From: an uncultured Treponema sp.
GTDB lineage: Bacteria; Spirochaetota; Spirochaetia; Treponematales; Treponemataceae
Direction of reading: 5' to 3'
DNA length: 50,645 bases
Assembly: GCA_947167345.1 (NCBI GenBank)
Contig: CAMVHR010000021.1
Span: 1-50,645, forward strand
In this document: positions 7,879 through 17,408 of the stretch, in pieces
How positions within the stretch are numbered: position 1 is the first letter of the stretch
Layout of the letters: the number at the start of each line of letters is the position of its first letter
Made by a program: the position numbers and the translations under genes
The notes under the pieces: model-generated
The model's database searches: none
What the model saw: the letters and a program-made list of their open reading frames with translations, nothing else
Told to the model about the DNA's origin: nothing

Positions 7879-9174
7879 ATGAATAAAGCAGTAGCAGCAT
7901 TTTTAGGTAGGCATAATTTTCCTGTTCATCAGGATATTAATTCAGTTATTGATGCACTTTTGAATGACATGCATGAAGGTCTTGCTGGAAGAAAGGCAGA
8001 CGAAGACATGATTAAGACATTCAGTAATCCTCCTGAAAAGGCTGTGACAAATAAGAGTGTTATTGTTATAGATGCTGGCGGAACAAATTTCCGTTCCTGT
8101 CTCGTTTCTTTTGATGAGACAGGCAAGCCTTCCATAGACTTTATGGAAAAGACAAAAATGCCTGGCATTGAAAAAGAGCTTTCCCGTAAGGATTTCTTTA
8201 ATCAGTTTGCAGAAAATCTTGAGCATCTTAAGGATAAATCTTCTAATATTGGATTTTGCTTTTCATATCCAATGACAATTACTGAAGACGGCGATGGCGT
8301 TCTTATTGGTTTTTCTAAAGAAATAAAAGCTCCTGAGGTTGTAGGATGCCACATTGGAAAAGAGCTTTCAAAGGCTCTTGCTGAACACGGTTGGAAAAAT
8401 AAAGTTCATATTTCTCTTCTGAATGATACAGTTGCAGCTCTTCTTGCAGGTGCTGCAGATTCTTCTTCTGGTAGAAAATATTCTTCTTATGTCGGATTTA
8501 TACTTGGCACAGGAATGAACAGCGCATACATTCAGCCAGAAGACCCTGCCTATAAGAATTTGAAAAAGCAGATTATTGTCTGCGAGAGCGGTAAATTTAA
8601 TCAGCTTATAAGCTCTGATTTTGATATTGCCTATGACAAAAAGAGTGCAAAACCGGGAACTTCACTCATGGAAAAGCATTGTTCCGGTGCTTATATGGGG
8701 CCTTTGAGTTTTGAAGTCATCCATTGTGCTGCTTCAGAAGGTTTGTTCAGCAAAGATTTTACAGCTTCTCTTTTAAAATTAGAAAACCTTACACAGATTG
8801 AAATGGATTCTTTCCTTCATGCACCATATAGCAAGGCTTCTGTTCTTGGATCAAAGGCTGCTGAATGTGCTACAGCAGAAGACTATGAAAAGCTTTTTGA
8901 TTTGCTTGATGCCCTTGTTGAGCGTACTGCACGTCTTGCAACTGCCATTCTTGCTGCTTCGGTCATTAAGAGTGGGGCAGGTAAGTCTTCTAGTGAACCT
9001 GTTTGCCTTTTGTGTGATGGAACTTCTTTCTACAAGACATATAAGGTAAGAAGCCGTGTAGAAGGCTATCTTGAAGAAGTTCTCGTAAAAGAACGCGGTC
9101 TTTACTATGAAGTTGTCGAGCAGGACAATGATATTACCTATGGCTCTGCCATCGGTGGTCTCATTAATTGCTAA
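7879..9174 (+). CDS. hxk: Hexokinase family sugar kinase (eukaryote-like)
   Basis: It phosphorylates a hexose, most likely glucose, with ATP at the entry to glycolysis. The protein has 431 residues and the actin-like ATPase fold of the hexokinase family: phosphate-1 motif VIDAGGTNFRSC near residue 63, the sugar-binding/catalytic block LLNDTVAALLAG near 180 (the Asp is the likely base), LGTGMNSAYI near 208 and a C-terminal LLCDGTSF. This eukaryote-like hexokinase is known from treponemes. The start at 7879 is preferred over an in-frame ATG at 7852, because the AAGGAG site lies inside that extension. Substrate preference cannot be read from sequence. Confidence 0.85.
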   Translation: MNKAVAAFLGRHNFPVHQDINSVIDALLNDMHEGLAGRKADEDMIKTFSNPPEKAVTNKSVIVIDAGGTNFRSCLVSFDETGKPSIDFMEKTKMPGIEKELSRKDFFNQFAENLEHLKDKSSNIGFCFSYPMTITEDGDGVLIGFSKEIKAPEVVGCHIGKELSKALAEHGWKNKVHISLLNDTVAALLAGAADSSSGRKYSSYVGFILGTGMNSAYIQPEDPAYKNLKKQIIVCESGKFNQLISSDFDIAYDKKSAKPGTSLMEKHCSGAYMGPLSFEVIHCAASEGLFSKDFTASLLKLENLTQIEMDSFLHAPYSKASVLGSKAAECATAEDYEKLFDLLDALVERTARLATAILAASVIKSGAGKSSSEPVCLLCDGTSFYKTYKVRSRVEGYLEEVLVKERGLYYEVVEQDNDITYGSAIGGLINC

Positions 9175-9210
9175 ATTTGTAAAAAGATACTTCATTTTCT
9201 AATAAAATAT

Positions 9211-9220
9211 ACCGAATATA
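9211..9220 (+). promoter_or_regulatory. Possible sigma-28-like -10 upstream of flbB
   Basis: ACCGAATATA matches the block in front of the chemoreceptor gene (CCGAATATA at 5237-5245). No TAAA lies exactly 15 bp upstream, so only the -10 half is supported. Confidence 0.25.
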
Positions 9221-9289
9221 GAAGTTGATTGATAAAGGGTGGATTTTTTCAGTCAACTTCTATATGAAATAATGGTTAGGGGTGCGTTC

Positions 9290-9922
9290 GTGGCTCAGGG
9301 TAAAGTATTAGGTAAGTCTATATTATTGATAATTCTCATAATAATCCTTTCTTTGTTTGGATTGTTATGGTTCGATTTCCTTGGTCTTATTCAGGCAAAG
9401 AGAACTTTTGCTCCTTTCTACAAACTAATAGGTCTTCAGCCTCAAACTTCTACAGCCCCCTCAACTCCAAAAAGTCTTGTAGAAGAAGACCTTGATAATG
9501 ATCGCTTTGCAAAAAGACTTGAAGCTCTTGATGTTCGCACGGAAGAATTGAACAAGCGTGAAGCAGACATAAAAATTCAGGAAGATACTAATGCTCAGAT
9601 TGCTCAGGAGCTGGAAGACAGGCAGATCGCACAGGAAGAAAGAGAAAAAACATTCAACAATGAGTTGAAAAAAGCCGAAGATAAAGATACGAACATCGAA
9701 CAGATCGTTCAGTATCTGAATAACATGCCACCGGCTAATGCGGTAGCAATTCTTGCACAGATGAACGATCAGGACATTATAGATGTCCTACGCCGTGCAG
9801 AAGCAGATGCTGCAGCTGCAGGAACTTCTTCTTCAAGTGCTTACTGGCTTTCTTTGATGGATGCTAAGCGTGCTGCCGAAATTCAGAGAAAGATGACTAA
9901 TAAGCCGACTTCGTTGGATTAA
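9290..9922 (+). CDS. flbB: FlbB-like periplasmic flagellar collar protein (MotE-like)
   Basis: About 210 residues: a short N-terminus, one membrane helix (LLIILIIILSLFGLLWFDFLG), a long charged coiled coil (about residues 75-145) and a C-terminal MotE-like block (NIEQIVQYLNNMPPANAVAILAQM). This matches spirochaete FlbB, a collar protein of the periplasmic flagellar motor related to the MotE chaperone. The start is uncertain. GTG 9290 has AGGGG about 8 bp upstream and leaves a short cytoplasmic tail; ATG 9272 and GTG 9239 are in frame with weaker or badly spaced sites. It heads the flbB-fliK-flgD-flgE run. Confidence 0.8.
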   Translation: MAQGKVLGKSILLIILIIILSLFGLLWFDFLGLIQAKRTFAPFYKLIGLQPQTSTAPSTPKSLVEEDLDNDRFAKRLEALDVRTEELNKREADIKIQEDTNAQIAQELEDRQIAQEEREKTFNNELKKAEDKDTNIEQIVQYLNNMPPANAVAILAQMNDQDIIDVLRRAEADAAAAGTSSSSAYWLSLMDAKRAAEIQRKMTNKPTSLD

Positions 9923-9969
9923 AGAAGTTAGATTAACGAAATCATTCGATGTTCTAGCGGAGGTTGCCG

Positions 9970-11412
9970 ATGCAGGCATTGAATGTACAGTTTTTGAACC
10001 AGCAGAATGTTGTAAAAACATCTGGCGGTATTGATGATTCTTTAAAAAAGAATGAAAGTACATCTTCATTTAAATCAATGCTGGAAACGGCTTCAAAAAA
10101 GTCTGAAGTTGTAAATAAAGAGCGTTCTGTAAAAGATGAAGCTGTTGCTTCGGAACAGAGCAATATAGATAGGGCAGAGCAGGCAGAAAAAGCACCTGTT
10201 GTTGCAAAAGACCGTGATAATTCTTATTTAACTCCGAAAAAAGAAAGAATTTCATTGGAAGAAGATTACATTGACAGTCCTTCTTCTGTAGAATCAGGTC
10301 TTGAAGCACTTCTGGTGTTTGGTCAGAAAGTTGTTCAGGCGGCTGATGATGCTGTAGAAATGAATGCTGAAGTTTCGGTTCTTACTGATGCGGTTGGACT
10401 TACTTCGGACTTTCAGTTACAGTCAGTTGCAGTTTCTGCTGACGGCAATCAGTCAGAAATGCAGTTTAAGCCAGAACTTTTGTCTGAGCAGAATGATTTG
10501 CCTGCAAACGAAAAAGCGATTGCATTAGAAGCCGCTTTAGCCTATGCTGATGATTCCGTAACTTCAGATGTTGTTTATGCAGAAGAACCTGTCGAACAGG
10601 AACAGGAAGCTGTCTCTCTCTTATATGCAGACAGTAAAGCTGTTTCTGAAAAAGACTTTGCTCAAAAAAATATCCCTGAAGATTTAAAACAGCCGGAAAA
10701 ACTAAAGAAATCTTCCGTTACTGCTACTACGTCCCTTTTTACAGATAAGGCGGGTAATACTGTCATTTCTGTTGTAGATGAAAGGGGTAAGTCAGCTAAA
10801 ACTGCGTCCCTTAAGTTGGAAACCTCAAATTCTCTGGTGGCTGAATCTGTACGTCAAAATGGAAATATTCTTGACATATCAATGGTTCCTGTTGATATTG
10901 CAGAACAGAATATTTTATCTTCCAGTGATCAGACTGCATCCGCTGTTGATTCTACATTCCAGCAAATGCTTTCTAATCAGATCCAGCAGAGCGCTCCTGA
11001 ATTTGTAAAAGCCGGTAATATTATTCTTAAAGACAATAATAATGGCACAATCAACATGAATCTTAAGCCTGAGGCTTTGGGAAATGTAAAGATTAGTCTG
11101 CATCTTTCCGATAAAGGAATAGAAGGACAAATTGTTGTCGCCACAAAAGAAGCTTTTGAAGCCTTTAAGCAGAATATGGATACATTGCGCCATTCTTTTC
11201 AGCAGAGTGGTTTTGAAAATGCAGAACTGAATTTGAGTTTTAACGATAATTCGCATTCAAACGGTTCTTTCGGACAGGAACGTCAGCAGTCATCTGAACA
11301 GTTCTTTGCAAACAAGACGTTCAGCAATTATGCAGATGTTCCTGAAAAGGCTTCAGCAAGTGGTTCTGTAAATATTTATGGTAATAGCAGTCATATAGAC
11401 GTTGTTGCATAA
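9970..11412 (+). CDS. fliK: Flagellar hook-length control protein FliK
   Basis: A 480-residue, low-complexity acidic protein with the conserved C-terminal Flg_hook domain (about residues 340-425: NGTINMNLKPEALGNVKISL, GQIVVATKEAFEAFKQNM, LRHSFQQSGFENAELNLSF). FliK acts as a secreted ruler that stops hook growth and switches the export gate. The N-terminal two thirds is poorly conserved, as usual. The ATG at 9970 is preferred over the TTG at 9964, since the GGAGG site ends at 9963. Its position immediately before flgD and flgE supports the call. Confidence 0.85.
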   Translation: MQALNVQFLNQQNVVKTSGGIDDSLKKNESTSSFKSMLETASKKSEVVNKERSVKDEAVASEQSNIDRAEQAEKAPVVAKDRDNSYLTPKKERISLEEDYIDSPSSVESGLEALLVFGQKVVQAADDAVEMNAEVSVLTDAVGLTSDFQLQSVAVSADGNQSEMQFKPELLSEQNDLPANEKAIALEAALAYADDSVTSDVVYAEEPVEQEQEAVSLLYADSKAVSEKDFAQKNIPEDLKQPEKLKKSSVTATTSLFTDKAGNTVISVVDERGKSAKTASLKLETSNSLVAESVRQNGNILDISMVPVDIAEQNILSSSDQTASAVDSTFQQMLSNQIQQSAPEFVKAGNIILKDNNNGTINMNLKPEALGNVKISLHLSDKGIEGQIVVATKEAFEAFKQNMDTLRHSFQQSGFENAELNLSFNDNSHSNGSFGQERQQSSEQFFANKTFSNYADVPEKASASGSVNIYGNSSHIDVVA

Positions 11413-11430
11413 CGAATAAAGGAGTATAGG

Positions 11431-11889
11431 ATGGATACTGAAAGCGCAGTAGCATTGAATACCACAATGAGTGCCCAAGACCAGGCTAAATTGAAAATGG
11501 AAGTGGACACGTTTAACAAATCTATTGCAGTGAACGGACGTACTGCACAGCAATCATTGGGAAAAGATGATTTTCTGAAACTTCTCATTACCCAGTTGTC
11601 CAATCAGGATCCTACTTCACCTATGGATAACACTGCCTTTATTGCACAGATGGCAGAATTCAGTTCTCTGGAACAGATGACAAATATGAATTCAAACTTT
11701 GAAAAGATGAATTCCATGCTTTCTTCTTCACAGGCTGTAAACACCATCGGTAAAACTGTCGATATTGACTTAGGCGATACAAATCTTACTGGCAGGGTTG
11801 ATGCCATTACTTATGGTGATAATCCACAGGTGAAAGTCGGTAATATGTATTACGACATGAAACAAATCAGAGCCGTTTACGGCAATTAA
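11431..11889 (+). CDS. flgD: Flagellar hook cap/assembly protein FlgD
   Basis: A 152-residue scaffold that caps the growing hook and helps polymerise FlgE. The N-terminal signature GKDDFLKLLITQLSNQDPTSPMDNTAFIAQMAEFSSLEQ is typical; it is followed by a short C-terminal part (GKTVDIDL, QIRAVYGN) rather than the longer FlgD Ig/TUDOR regions of enterobacteria. AAAGGAG lies at good spacing. The 18-bp gap to fliK and 20-bp gap to flgE indicate one transcript. Confidence 0.92.
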   Translation: MDTESAVALNTTMSAQDQAKLKMEVDTFNKSIAVNGRTAQQSLGKDDFLKLLITQLSNQDPTSPMDNTAFIAQMAEFSSLEQMTNMNSNFEKMNSMLSSSQAVNTIGKTVDIDLGDTNLTGRVDAITYGDNPQVKVGNMYYDMKQIRAVYGN

Positions 11890-11909
11890 TATAAAACGAG
11901 GGTAGATAT

Positions 11910-13301
11910 ATGATGAGATCACTTTATGCAGGTGTAAGCGGCTTGCAGAATCACCAGACAAGAATGGACGTTATAGGAAATAACATTTCCAACGTCAATA
12001 CAACAGGTTTTAAACGCGGACGTGTAGATTTTCAGGATATGATCAGCCAGCAGTTGAGCGGTGCTTCCCGCCCGACAGAAGAGGTTGGTGGTGTAAACCC
12101 TAAGGAAGTTGGTCTTGGAATGAGCGTAGCTGCAATTGATACGATCTTTACACAGGGTAATTTGCAGACTACAGGTGTTTCAACAGATATTGCAATTCAG
12201 GGAAACGGTTTCTTCGTAATGAAGAACGGTGAGCAGACATTCTACACACGTGCAGGTGTATTTGGCGTTGACTGCAACGGAACTCTTGTGAACCCTGCAA
12301 ATGGACTTCGCGTACAGGGATGGATGGCAGAGAATGTAAATGGAGAGCAGGTTGTACGTACATCTGCAACTCCAACAGACCTTGTTATTCCTGTAGGACA
12401 GAAAGATCCTCCTCAGGCTACACAGAATGTTCACTACTTCTGTAACTTGAACAAGAATACTCCAGAAATTACAGACCCGAACGATGAACTTCAGGTAATG
12501 CGGGGTACATGGCAGACTGAGTTTGACATTTATGACTCTTACGGTAATGCACATCAGCTGCAGATGAACTTTCAGAAGGTTGTAGGAAATCCTAATCAGT
12601 GGACGGTTACAGTAAACGTAGACCCAGCCGCTGCTGAAGGAACAGAGACTCGTGTAGGCTTTGGTACTACAGACGGTGTAACAAATACATATACATTGAA
12701 TTTTGATAACATGGGTACACTTCAGTCAATTACTGACAGTGCGGGAAATGTTTCAAATCCAGAAGGTGAAATTATCCTTCAGGCATCTTTCAATGTTGCA
12801 GACAGCAATCCTGATGCTGCCGGAAACCCTTACCGCCAGACATTCAACTTGAACCTTGGTACAATCGGTTCTATGGAGAACACCATAACACAGAGTGCAT
12901 CTGCAAGCAGTACAAAGGCTAATTATCAGGATGGATACAAGCTTGGTTATCTTGACAACTTTAAGATTGATCAGAGCGGTACTATTACAGGTGTATATTC
13001 AAACGGTTCTACAAGAACAATTGGTAAGATTGCAATGGCAAGCTTTACAAACCAGGGTGGCCTTGAAAAGCAGGGAGACACCATGTTTGCAAAATCTATA
13101 AACAGTGGTGAGGCAAATATTGGTGAAAGTGGCTCTGCAGGAAAAGGTAAACTCATTTCTGGTACTCTTGAAATGAGTAACGTAGACCTTACAGAGCAGC
13201 TTACAGACATGATTGTTACACAGAGAGGCTTTGAGGCCAACTCTAAGACAATTCAGACAGGCGATTCAATGCTTGAGACTGTTTTGAGTCTGAAACGCTA
13301 G
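11910..13301 (+). CDS. flgE: Flagellar hook protein FlgE with treponemal cross-link residues
   Basis: 463 residues. The N-terminal rod/hook signature ([34 protein letters not shown]), the central D1/D2 domains and the C-terminal polymerisation helix ([33 protein letters not shown]) are all complete. Lys165 (VGQKDPP) and Cys178 (HYFCNLN) are 13 residues apart and match the pair that forms the lysinoalanine cross-link between hook subunits in Treponema denticola, which stiffens the hook against periplasmic load. GAGGG precedes the first of two ATGs. A terminator follows, so this ends the hook operon; motAB and fliL do not follow here. Confidence 0.95.
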   Translation: MMRSLYAGVSGLQNHQTRMDVIGNNISNVNTTGFKRGRVDFQDMISQQLSGASRPTEEVGGVNPKEVGLGMSVAAIDTIFTQGNLQTTGVSTDIAIQGNGFFVMKNGEQTFYTRAGVFGVDCNGTLVNPANGLRVQGWMAENVNGEQVVRTSATPTDLVIPVGQKDPPQATQNVHYFCNLNKNTPEITDPNDELQVMRGTWQTEFDIYDSYGNAHQLQMNFQKVVGNPNQWTVTVNVDPAAAEGTETRVGFGTTDGVTNTYTLNFDNMGTLQSITDSAGNVSNPEGEIILQASFNVADSNPDAAGNPYRQTFNLNLGTIGSMENTITQSASASSTKANYQDGYKLGYLDNFKIDQSGTITGVYSNGSTRTIGKIAMASFTNQGGLEKQGDTMFAKSINSGEANIGESGSAGKGKLISGTLEMSNVDLTEQLTDMIVTQRGFEANSKTIQTGDSMLETVLSLKR

Positions 13302-13337
13302 TTTTAGTTTTTGATTCCTCCTGTATATATGTAATAG

Positions 13338-13376
13338 ACCTGCCGGAATGCGGAATGCCTGTCCGGCAGGTTTTTT
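13338..13376 (+). terminator. Rho-independent terminator after flgE
   Basis: A 10-bp stem ACCTGCCGGA / TCCGGCAGGT with a 14-base loop is followed by a T-run. Confidence 0.9.
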
Positions 13377-13406
13377 GTTTTTTTATATTTTTAACAGGTA
13401 CAATAT

Positions 13407-14543
13407 ATGAAATTCCTACATATTTCTGATCTGCACCTAGGAAAAAGGGTGAATCAGTTTTCCATGCTAGAAGATCAGGCCTTTATTCTTAAGCAAATCC
13501 TTTCTGTTGTAGATTCCGAACATCCCGATGCCGTGCTTATTGCAGGAGATGTATATGATACAGCCCAGCCACCAGTAGCAGCTGTAGAGCTGCTGGATGA
13601 TTTTCTTACTCGTCTTGCCGAAAAGAATGTGCAGGTATTTTTAATTAGCGGAAATCATGATTCTCCAGAAAGGCTTGCATTTGGTTCTCGTCTTATGCGT
13701 CTGAGCGGCATCCATATTTCACCTGTATATATGGGAACTGTTGAGCCTTTCCTGCTTTCTGATGATTACGGTAGTGTTGCTGTATACATGTTGCCATTTG
13801 TAAAGCCTGCTGTGGTTCATTCCGTGTTTCCAGATGCAGAAATTCATTCGTATACGGATGCTGTGAAAATTGCAGTAGATGCAATGAACATAGACACTAA
13901 TGTTAGAAACGTCCTTGTGGCTCATCAGTTTGTTACTGGTGCATCACAGTCTGGCTCAGAAGAGCTGGTAATTGGCGGTCTGGACAATGTGGATTCATCT
14001 GTATTTGCACCTTTTGACTATGTTGCCTTGGGGCACATTCATGGCGGTCAAAAAGCTGGCGGTGACAACATAAGGTACTGTGGAACTCCATTAAAATATT
14101 CCTTTTCAGAGGCAAAAGATTTAAAGTCTGTTTTGGTAGTTGACTTGGAAAATAAGGGTGTTGTGCATACAAAAACTGTTTTTCTTAAGCCCCTGCATGA
14201 CATGAGGGAAATAAAGGGTAGTTACGAAGAGCTTACTTTTAGAAAAAACTACGAGGGGCAGAATAGGGAAGATTATCTTCACATTACGCTTACGGATGAA
14301 GAAGACGTTCTTGACGCTGTTAGCAAGCTTAGGGTAATTTATCCAAACCTCATGAAACTTGACTATGACAATACTCGTACTAAAAGCGGTTTTGACATTA
14401 CAGAGACTTCTTCCGATGACAAAAACTCTAGTCCATTGGAATTGTTCATGGAATTTTTTAAGAGCTGCAACGGAAAAGATATGTCTGAAGAACAGCAGAA
14501 CTATGCAAAGCTAAAAATTGAGAAAGTTTGGGGAGAATGCTGA
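13407..14543 (+). CDS. sbcD: Exonuclease SbcD (Mre11-type nuclease subunit)
   Basis: 378 residues with the calcineurin-like phosphoesterase motifs: ISDLHLGK (metal ligands at the N-terminus), AGDVYDTAQP, SGNHDSPERL, VAHQFV and LGHIHGGQ. With SbcC it forms an ATP-dependent nuclease that opens hairpins and trims blocked DNA ends. No Shine-Dalgarno site is obvious. Its stop overlaps the sbcC start (TGATG), so the two are translationally coupled. Confidence 0.93.
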   Translation: MKFLHISDLHLGKRVNQFSMLEDQAFILKQILSVVDSEHPDAVLIAGDVYDTAQPPVAAVELLDDFLTRLAEKNVQVFLISGNHDSPERLAFGSRLMRLSGIHISPVYMGTVEPFLLSDDYGSVAVYMLPFVKPAVVHSVFPDAEIHSYTDAVKIAVDAMNIDTNVRNVLVAHQFVTGASQSGSEELVIGGLDNVDSSVFAPFDYVALGHIHGGQKAGGDNIRYCGTPLKYSFSEAKDLKSVLVVDLENKGVVHTKTVFLKPLHDMREIKGSYEELTFRKNYEGQNREDYLHITLTDEEDVLDAVSKLRVIYPNLMKLDYDNTRTKSGFDITETSSDDKNSSPLELFMEFFKSCNGKDMSEEQQNYAKLKIEKVWGEC

Positions 14544-17326
14544 TGAAGCCTCTTGAACTTGAAATGTGCGGATTTGGCACATACTGCCACAAGACCGTTA
14601 TAGACTTTACTAAATTTGCTTCTGGTGGACTGTATCTTATTACAGGTGATACAGGAGCCGGCAAGACAACTGTATTTGACGCAATAACTTATGCACTGTA
14701 TGGGCAGGCAAGCGGCGACAACAGGGACGAGTCCATGTTGCGTTCGACTTTTGCCAGTGACGGCACTGAGACTTATGTAACGCTGAAATTTGAGCTTAGG
14801 GGAAAGACCTATACAGTCAGAAGAAATCCGCCTTACAAGCGCAGGTCAAAGCATGGTGACGGATTTACGGAGCAAAAGGCCGATGCCGTACTGACACTTG
14901 CAGACGGAAAACTCGTTACAGGAAAAAAGAAGGTTGCTGACGAAATTATTTCATTGCTTGGAATAGACCGCAACCAGTTTGTGCAGATAGTAATGATAGC
15001 TCAGGGTGACTTTATGAAACTTCTTACTGCTGATACTGAAAGTCGCCAGAAGATATTTAGAAAGCTGTTCAAGACAAACTATTATAGTGTCTTGCAGGAA
15101 ATTATCAGCCAGGATGCAAATGAGCTAAAAAAAGAATATGACGTGTACAGAAACAGCATAACGCAATATATAGACGGCATTCTTTGTGATGAAGAGTGTC
15201 CGAAAGAAGTAGCTGAAAACATTCAGAATATAAAAGACGGAAGACTGCCTCTGTCAGAGTCTTTTCTTGATGACGTTCTTAATCTTATCCGATTACAGGA
15301 ATCTGAACTGAAGCAAGTACAAAAAAGTCTTTCTGAAAATCAGAAGGAACTTGATGCCCTAAACGTAACTCTTGAAAATGTGTCGCAGTTGGATGCGGCA
15401 GAAAAGTCTTTGGAAAGCATAAAGAATGCCCTTGCACAAAAAAAGCAAGCTTTGTCAGAAGCAGAAAAACTCTTGGCGTCTGAAAAGAATCGTGAACAGG
15501 AAAGGTCTGCCGTTGACTCTGAAATTGCACTCCTGCAGAAAGATATGGCAGAATATGATGAACTTGATGAATTGCAAAAATCTGTGAATTCAGCGGAAAT
15601 CAGAATTGAAGAAACAAAGAGGCAGCTAGAAGAAGTTGACATGTCAATGGCAAGAATGCTGGAGGACATTGCAAGTCAGAAGAAAGAACTTTTGGAACTT
15701 GGCAGTGCAGGGGAAAGCCGTCAGAGATTTTTGTCAGAGCGGGACAATGTAGAAAAGCGTGGAAAGGAAGTTTCTGCTGTTAATAAGGATATGGTCTTGT
15801 GCCGTGAACTGGAAAAGAGTTTACGACAGGAAGAATCTGCCCTTATAAAAGCAGAAAACGAGTTTGCTGTAAAAAATGAAGAGTACACAATGCTTTTGCA
15901 GTCATTTTTGAACGAGCAGGCTGGAATCCTTGCGGAAAATCTTCGGGAAGATTCTCCTTGCCCTGTATGCGGTTCTCTTGTTCATCCAAAGCCTGCAGTA
16001 AAGTCGCAGTCGGCACCGACAGAAGCAGAACTCAATGCCGCAAGAAAAAATGTAGATGTCCTGCAAAGAAAAGCCATGGAACAGAAAGATGTTGTGGCCC
16101 ACAAACGAGGTGAATTGCAGACCGTTACAAAGTCTGTTGAAGAACGTCTTGTCAATCTTAACATGCAAAATTCTGAAAGCTCTGTAACTCTGGAACTTGG
16201 TGCCTTACGAAAAAAATATGCCGAACTTGATAAGGCTATTGCCAGAGAAGATGTCAGGATAAAAAGAAAGTCTGAGCTGGAAACTGCTATTCCGAAACAG
16301 GAAGAGTCATTAAAGCTTTTGGAAGCAACACGAGGTGAGCTTAATACAAACAGGGAAAAAGACTTGACTTATTTGCATGAGCAGAAAAAACAGATTGAAA
16401 GGCTTTCTTCAAAACTTAAAAGGTCAAGAAAAGATGCTGAATCTTATATTGCCAGCTTGAAAAACAAGTCGGATGCTATAAAGGCAAGTTTTGATAAAGC
16501 ACAGTCAGAATATGAAACAGCTACTGCTGAAACTGTAAGGCTTAACGGGCAGGCAGAAGCCGTTGCATCTCACATAGAAGGTCTTAAAAAGAATCTTGAC
16601 GGAAATATTTTTGTCCAAAGCACTTCTCTTGAAGTTCGTAAGGAGAGCCTTGAAAGTAAAAAGATAGAATTGCAGCAAAAGTATGACAACATTCGTTTAT
16701 GTTGCGAGACGAATAGAAATTCTTATGAGAATATAAAGAAGGCCTTTGACAAGCAGCTTTTGACAGAAAAAAGATATGGCTGGCTTAGCGAACTTTCAGA
16801 TACTGCAAATGGCAAAATAAAGGCAAAGGTTAAAATAGACCTTGAAACATACATTCAGATGTCTTATTTTGACCGCATTCTACGCCGTGCAAACCAACGC
16901 TTTATGATAATGTCCGGTGGTCAGTTTGAGTTTGTGCGAAAAAGCGATTCTTCTGACAACCGTAGCAAGACTGGTCTTGAACTTGATGTAATAGACCATT
17001 ATGACGGCAGCAGGCGTTCGGTGAAATCTCTTTCTGGTGGAGAGTCATTTGAGGCATCGCTTTCTCTTGCTCTGGGACTTTCTGATGAAATTCAGTCTTC
17101 TGCGGGTGGCATTCAGCTGGACTGCATGTTTGTAGACGAGGGCTTTGGCACTTTGAGCGATGAGCCTTTGACAAAGACTGTAAATGCACTTCTTTCTTTG
17201 ACGGAAGGAAACAAACTGGTCGGCATTATCTCTCATGTTGAGTCTCTTGCAGAACGCATCGAAAACAAGATTGTAGTAACAAAAGAGCGTTCGGGTGGAA
17301 GTAGTGTTAGAATGGAATTCTTGTAA
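14543..17326 (+). CDS. sbcC: Exonuclease SbcC (Rad50-type SMC ATPase)
   Basis: 927 residues. Walker A GDTGAGKTT near residue 35, a Q-loop region (VMIAQGDFMKLL), two very long coiled-coil arms, a zinc hook CPVC near 472, then the ABC signature SLSGGESFEASLSLALGLSD and Walker B with catalytic Glu (CMFVDEGFGTLSDE). Together with SbcD it makes the Mre11/Rad50-like DNA end-processing complex. The ATG at 14543 was chosen because GGGGAG lies just upstream and it gives the usual TGATG coupling; an in-frame TTG at 14528 is less likely. Confidence 0.94.
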   Translation: MKPLELEMCGFGTYCHKTVIDFTKFASGGLYLITGDTGAGKTTVFDAITYALYGQASGDNRDESMLRSTFASDGTETYVTLKFELRGKTYTVRRNPPYKRRSKHGDGFTEQKADAVLTLADGKLVTGKKKVADEIISLLGIDRNQFVQIVMIAQGDFMKLLTADTESRQKIFRKLFKTNYYSVLQEIISQDANELKKEYDVYRNSITQYIDGILCDEECPKEVAENIQNIKDGRLPLSESFLDDVLNLIRLQESELKQVQKSLSENQKELDALNVTLENVSQLDAAEKSLESIKNALAQKKQALSEAEKLLASEKNREQERSAVDSEIALLQKDMAEYDELDELQKSVNSAEIRIEETKRQLEEVDMSMARMLEDIASQKKELLELGSAGESRQRFLSERDNVEKRGKEVSAVNKDMVLCRELEKSLRQEESALIKAENEFAVKNEEYTMLLQSFLNEQAGILAENLREDSPCPVCGSLVHPKPAVKSQSAPTEAELNAARKNVDVLQRKAMEQKDVVAHKRGELQTVTKSVEERLVNLNMQNSESSVTLELGALRKKYAELDKAIAREDVRIKRKSELETAIPKQEESLKLLEATRGELNTNREKDLTYLHEQKKQIERLSSKLKRSRKDAESYIASLKNKSDAIKASFDKAQSEYETATAETVRLNGQAEAVASHIEGLKKNLDGNIFVQSTSLEVRKESLESKKIELQQKYDNIRLCCETNRNSYENIKKAFDKQLLTEKRYGWLSELSDTANGKIKAKVKIDLETYIQMSYFDRILRRANQRFMIMSGGQFEFVRKSDSSDNRSKTGLELDVIDHYDGSRRSVKSLSGGESFEASLSLALGLSDEIQSSAGGIQLDCMFVDEGFGTLSDEPLTKTVNALLSLTEGNKLVGIISHVESLAERIENKIVVTKERSGGSSVRMEFL

Positions 17327-17408
17327 AAAAATGTAAAAGTCGCCTGAAGGTTGACCTGCAGAACGTGTTTGAGTGCTATTATATTCCAGAAAATGCAGGA
17401 GGAACATT

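Noticed and set aside
10070..11256. Several frames opposite fliK
   Set aside because: Shadows of the low-complexity fliK coding sequence.
13399..13409. A leaderless promoter for sbcD (TACAAT before the ATG)
   Set aside because: Only two bases separate this -10-like box from the ATG and there is no -35, so transcription would start inside the gene.
17351..17382. A promoter before the ankyrin gene (TTGACC ... TATTAT)
   Set aside because: The 20-bp spacer is too long for a standard promoter, and the 17-bp alternative has a poor -10.
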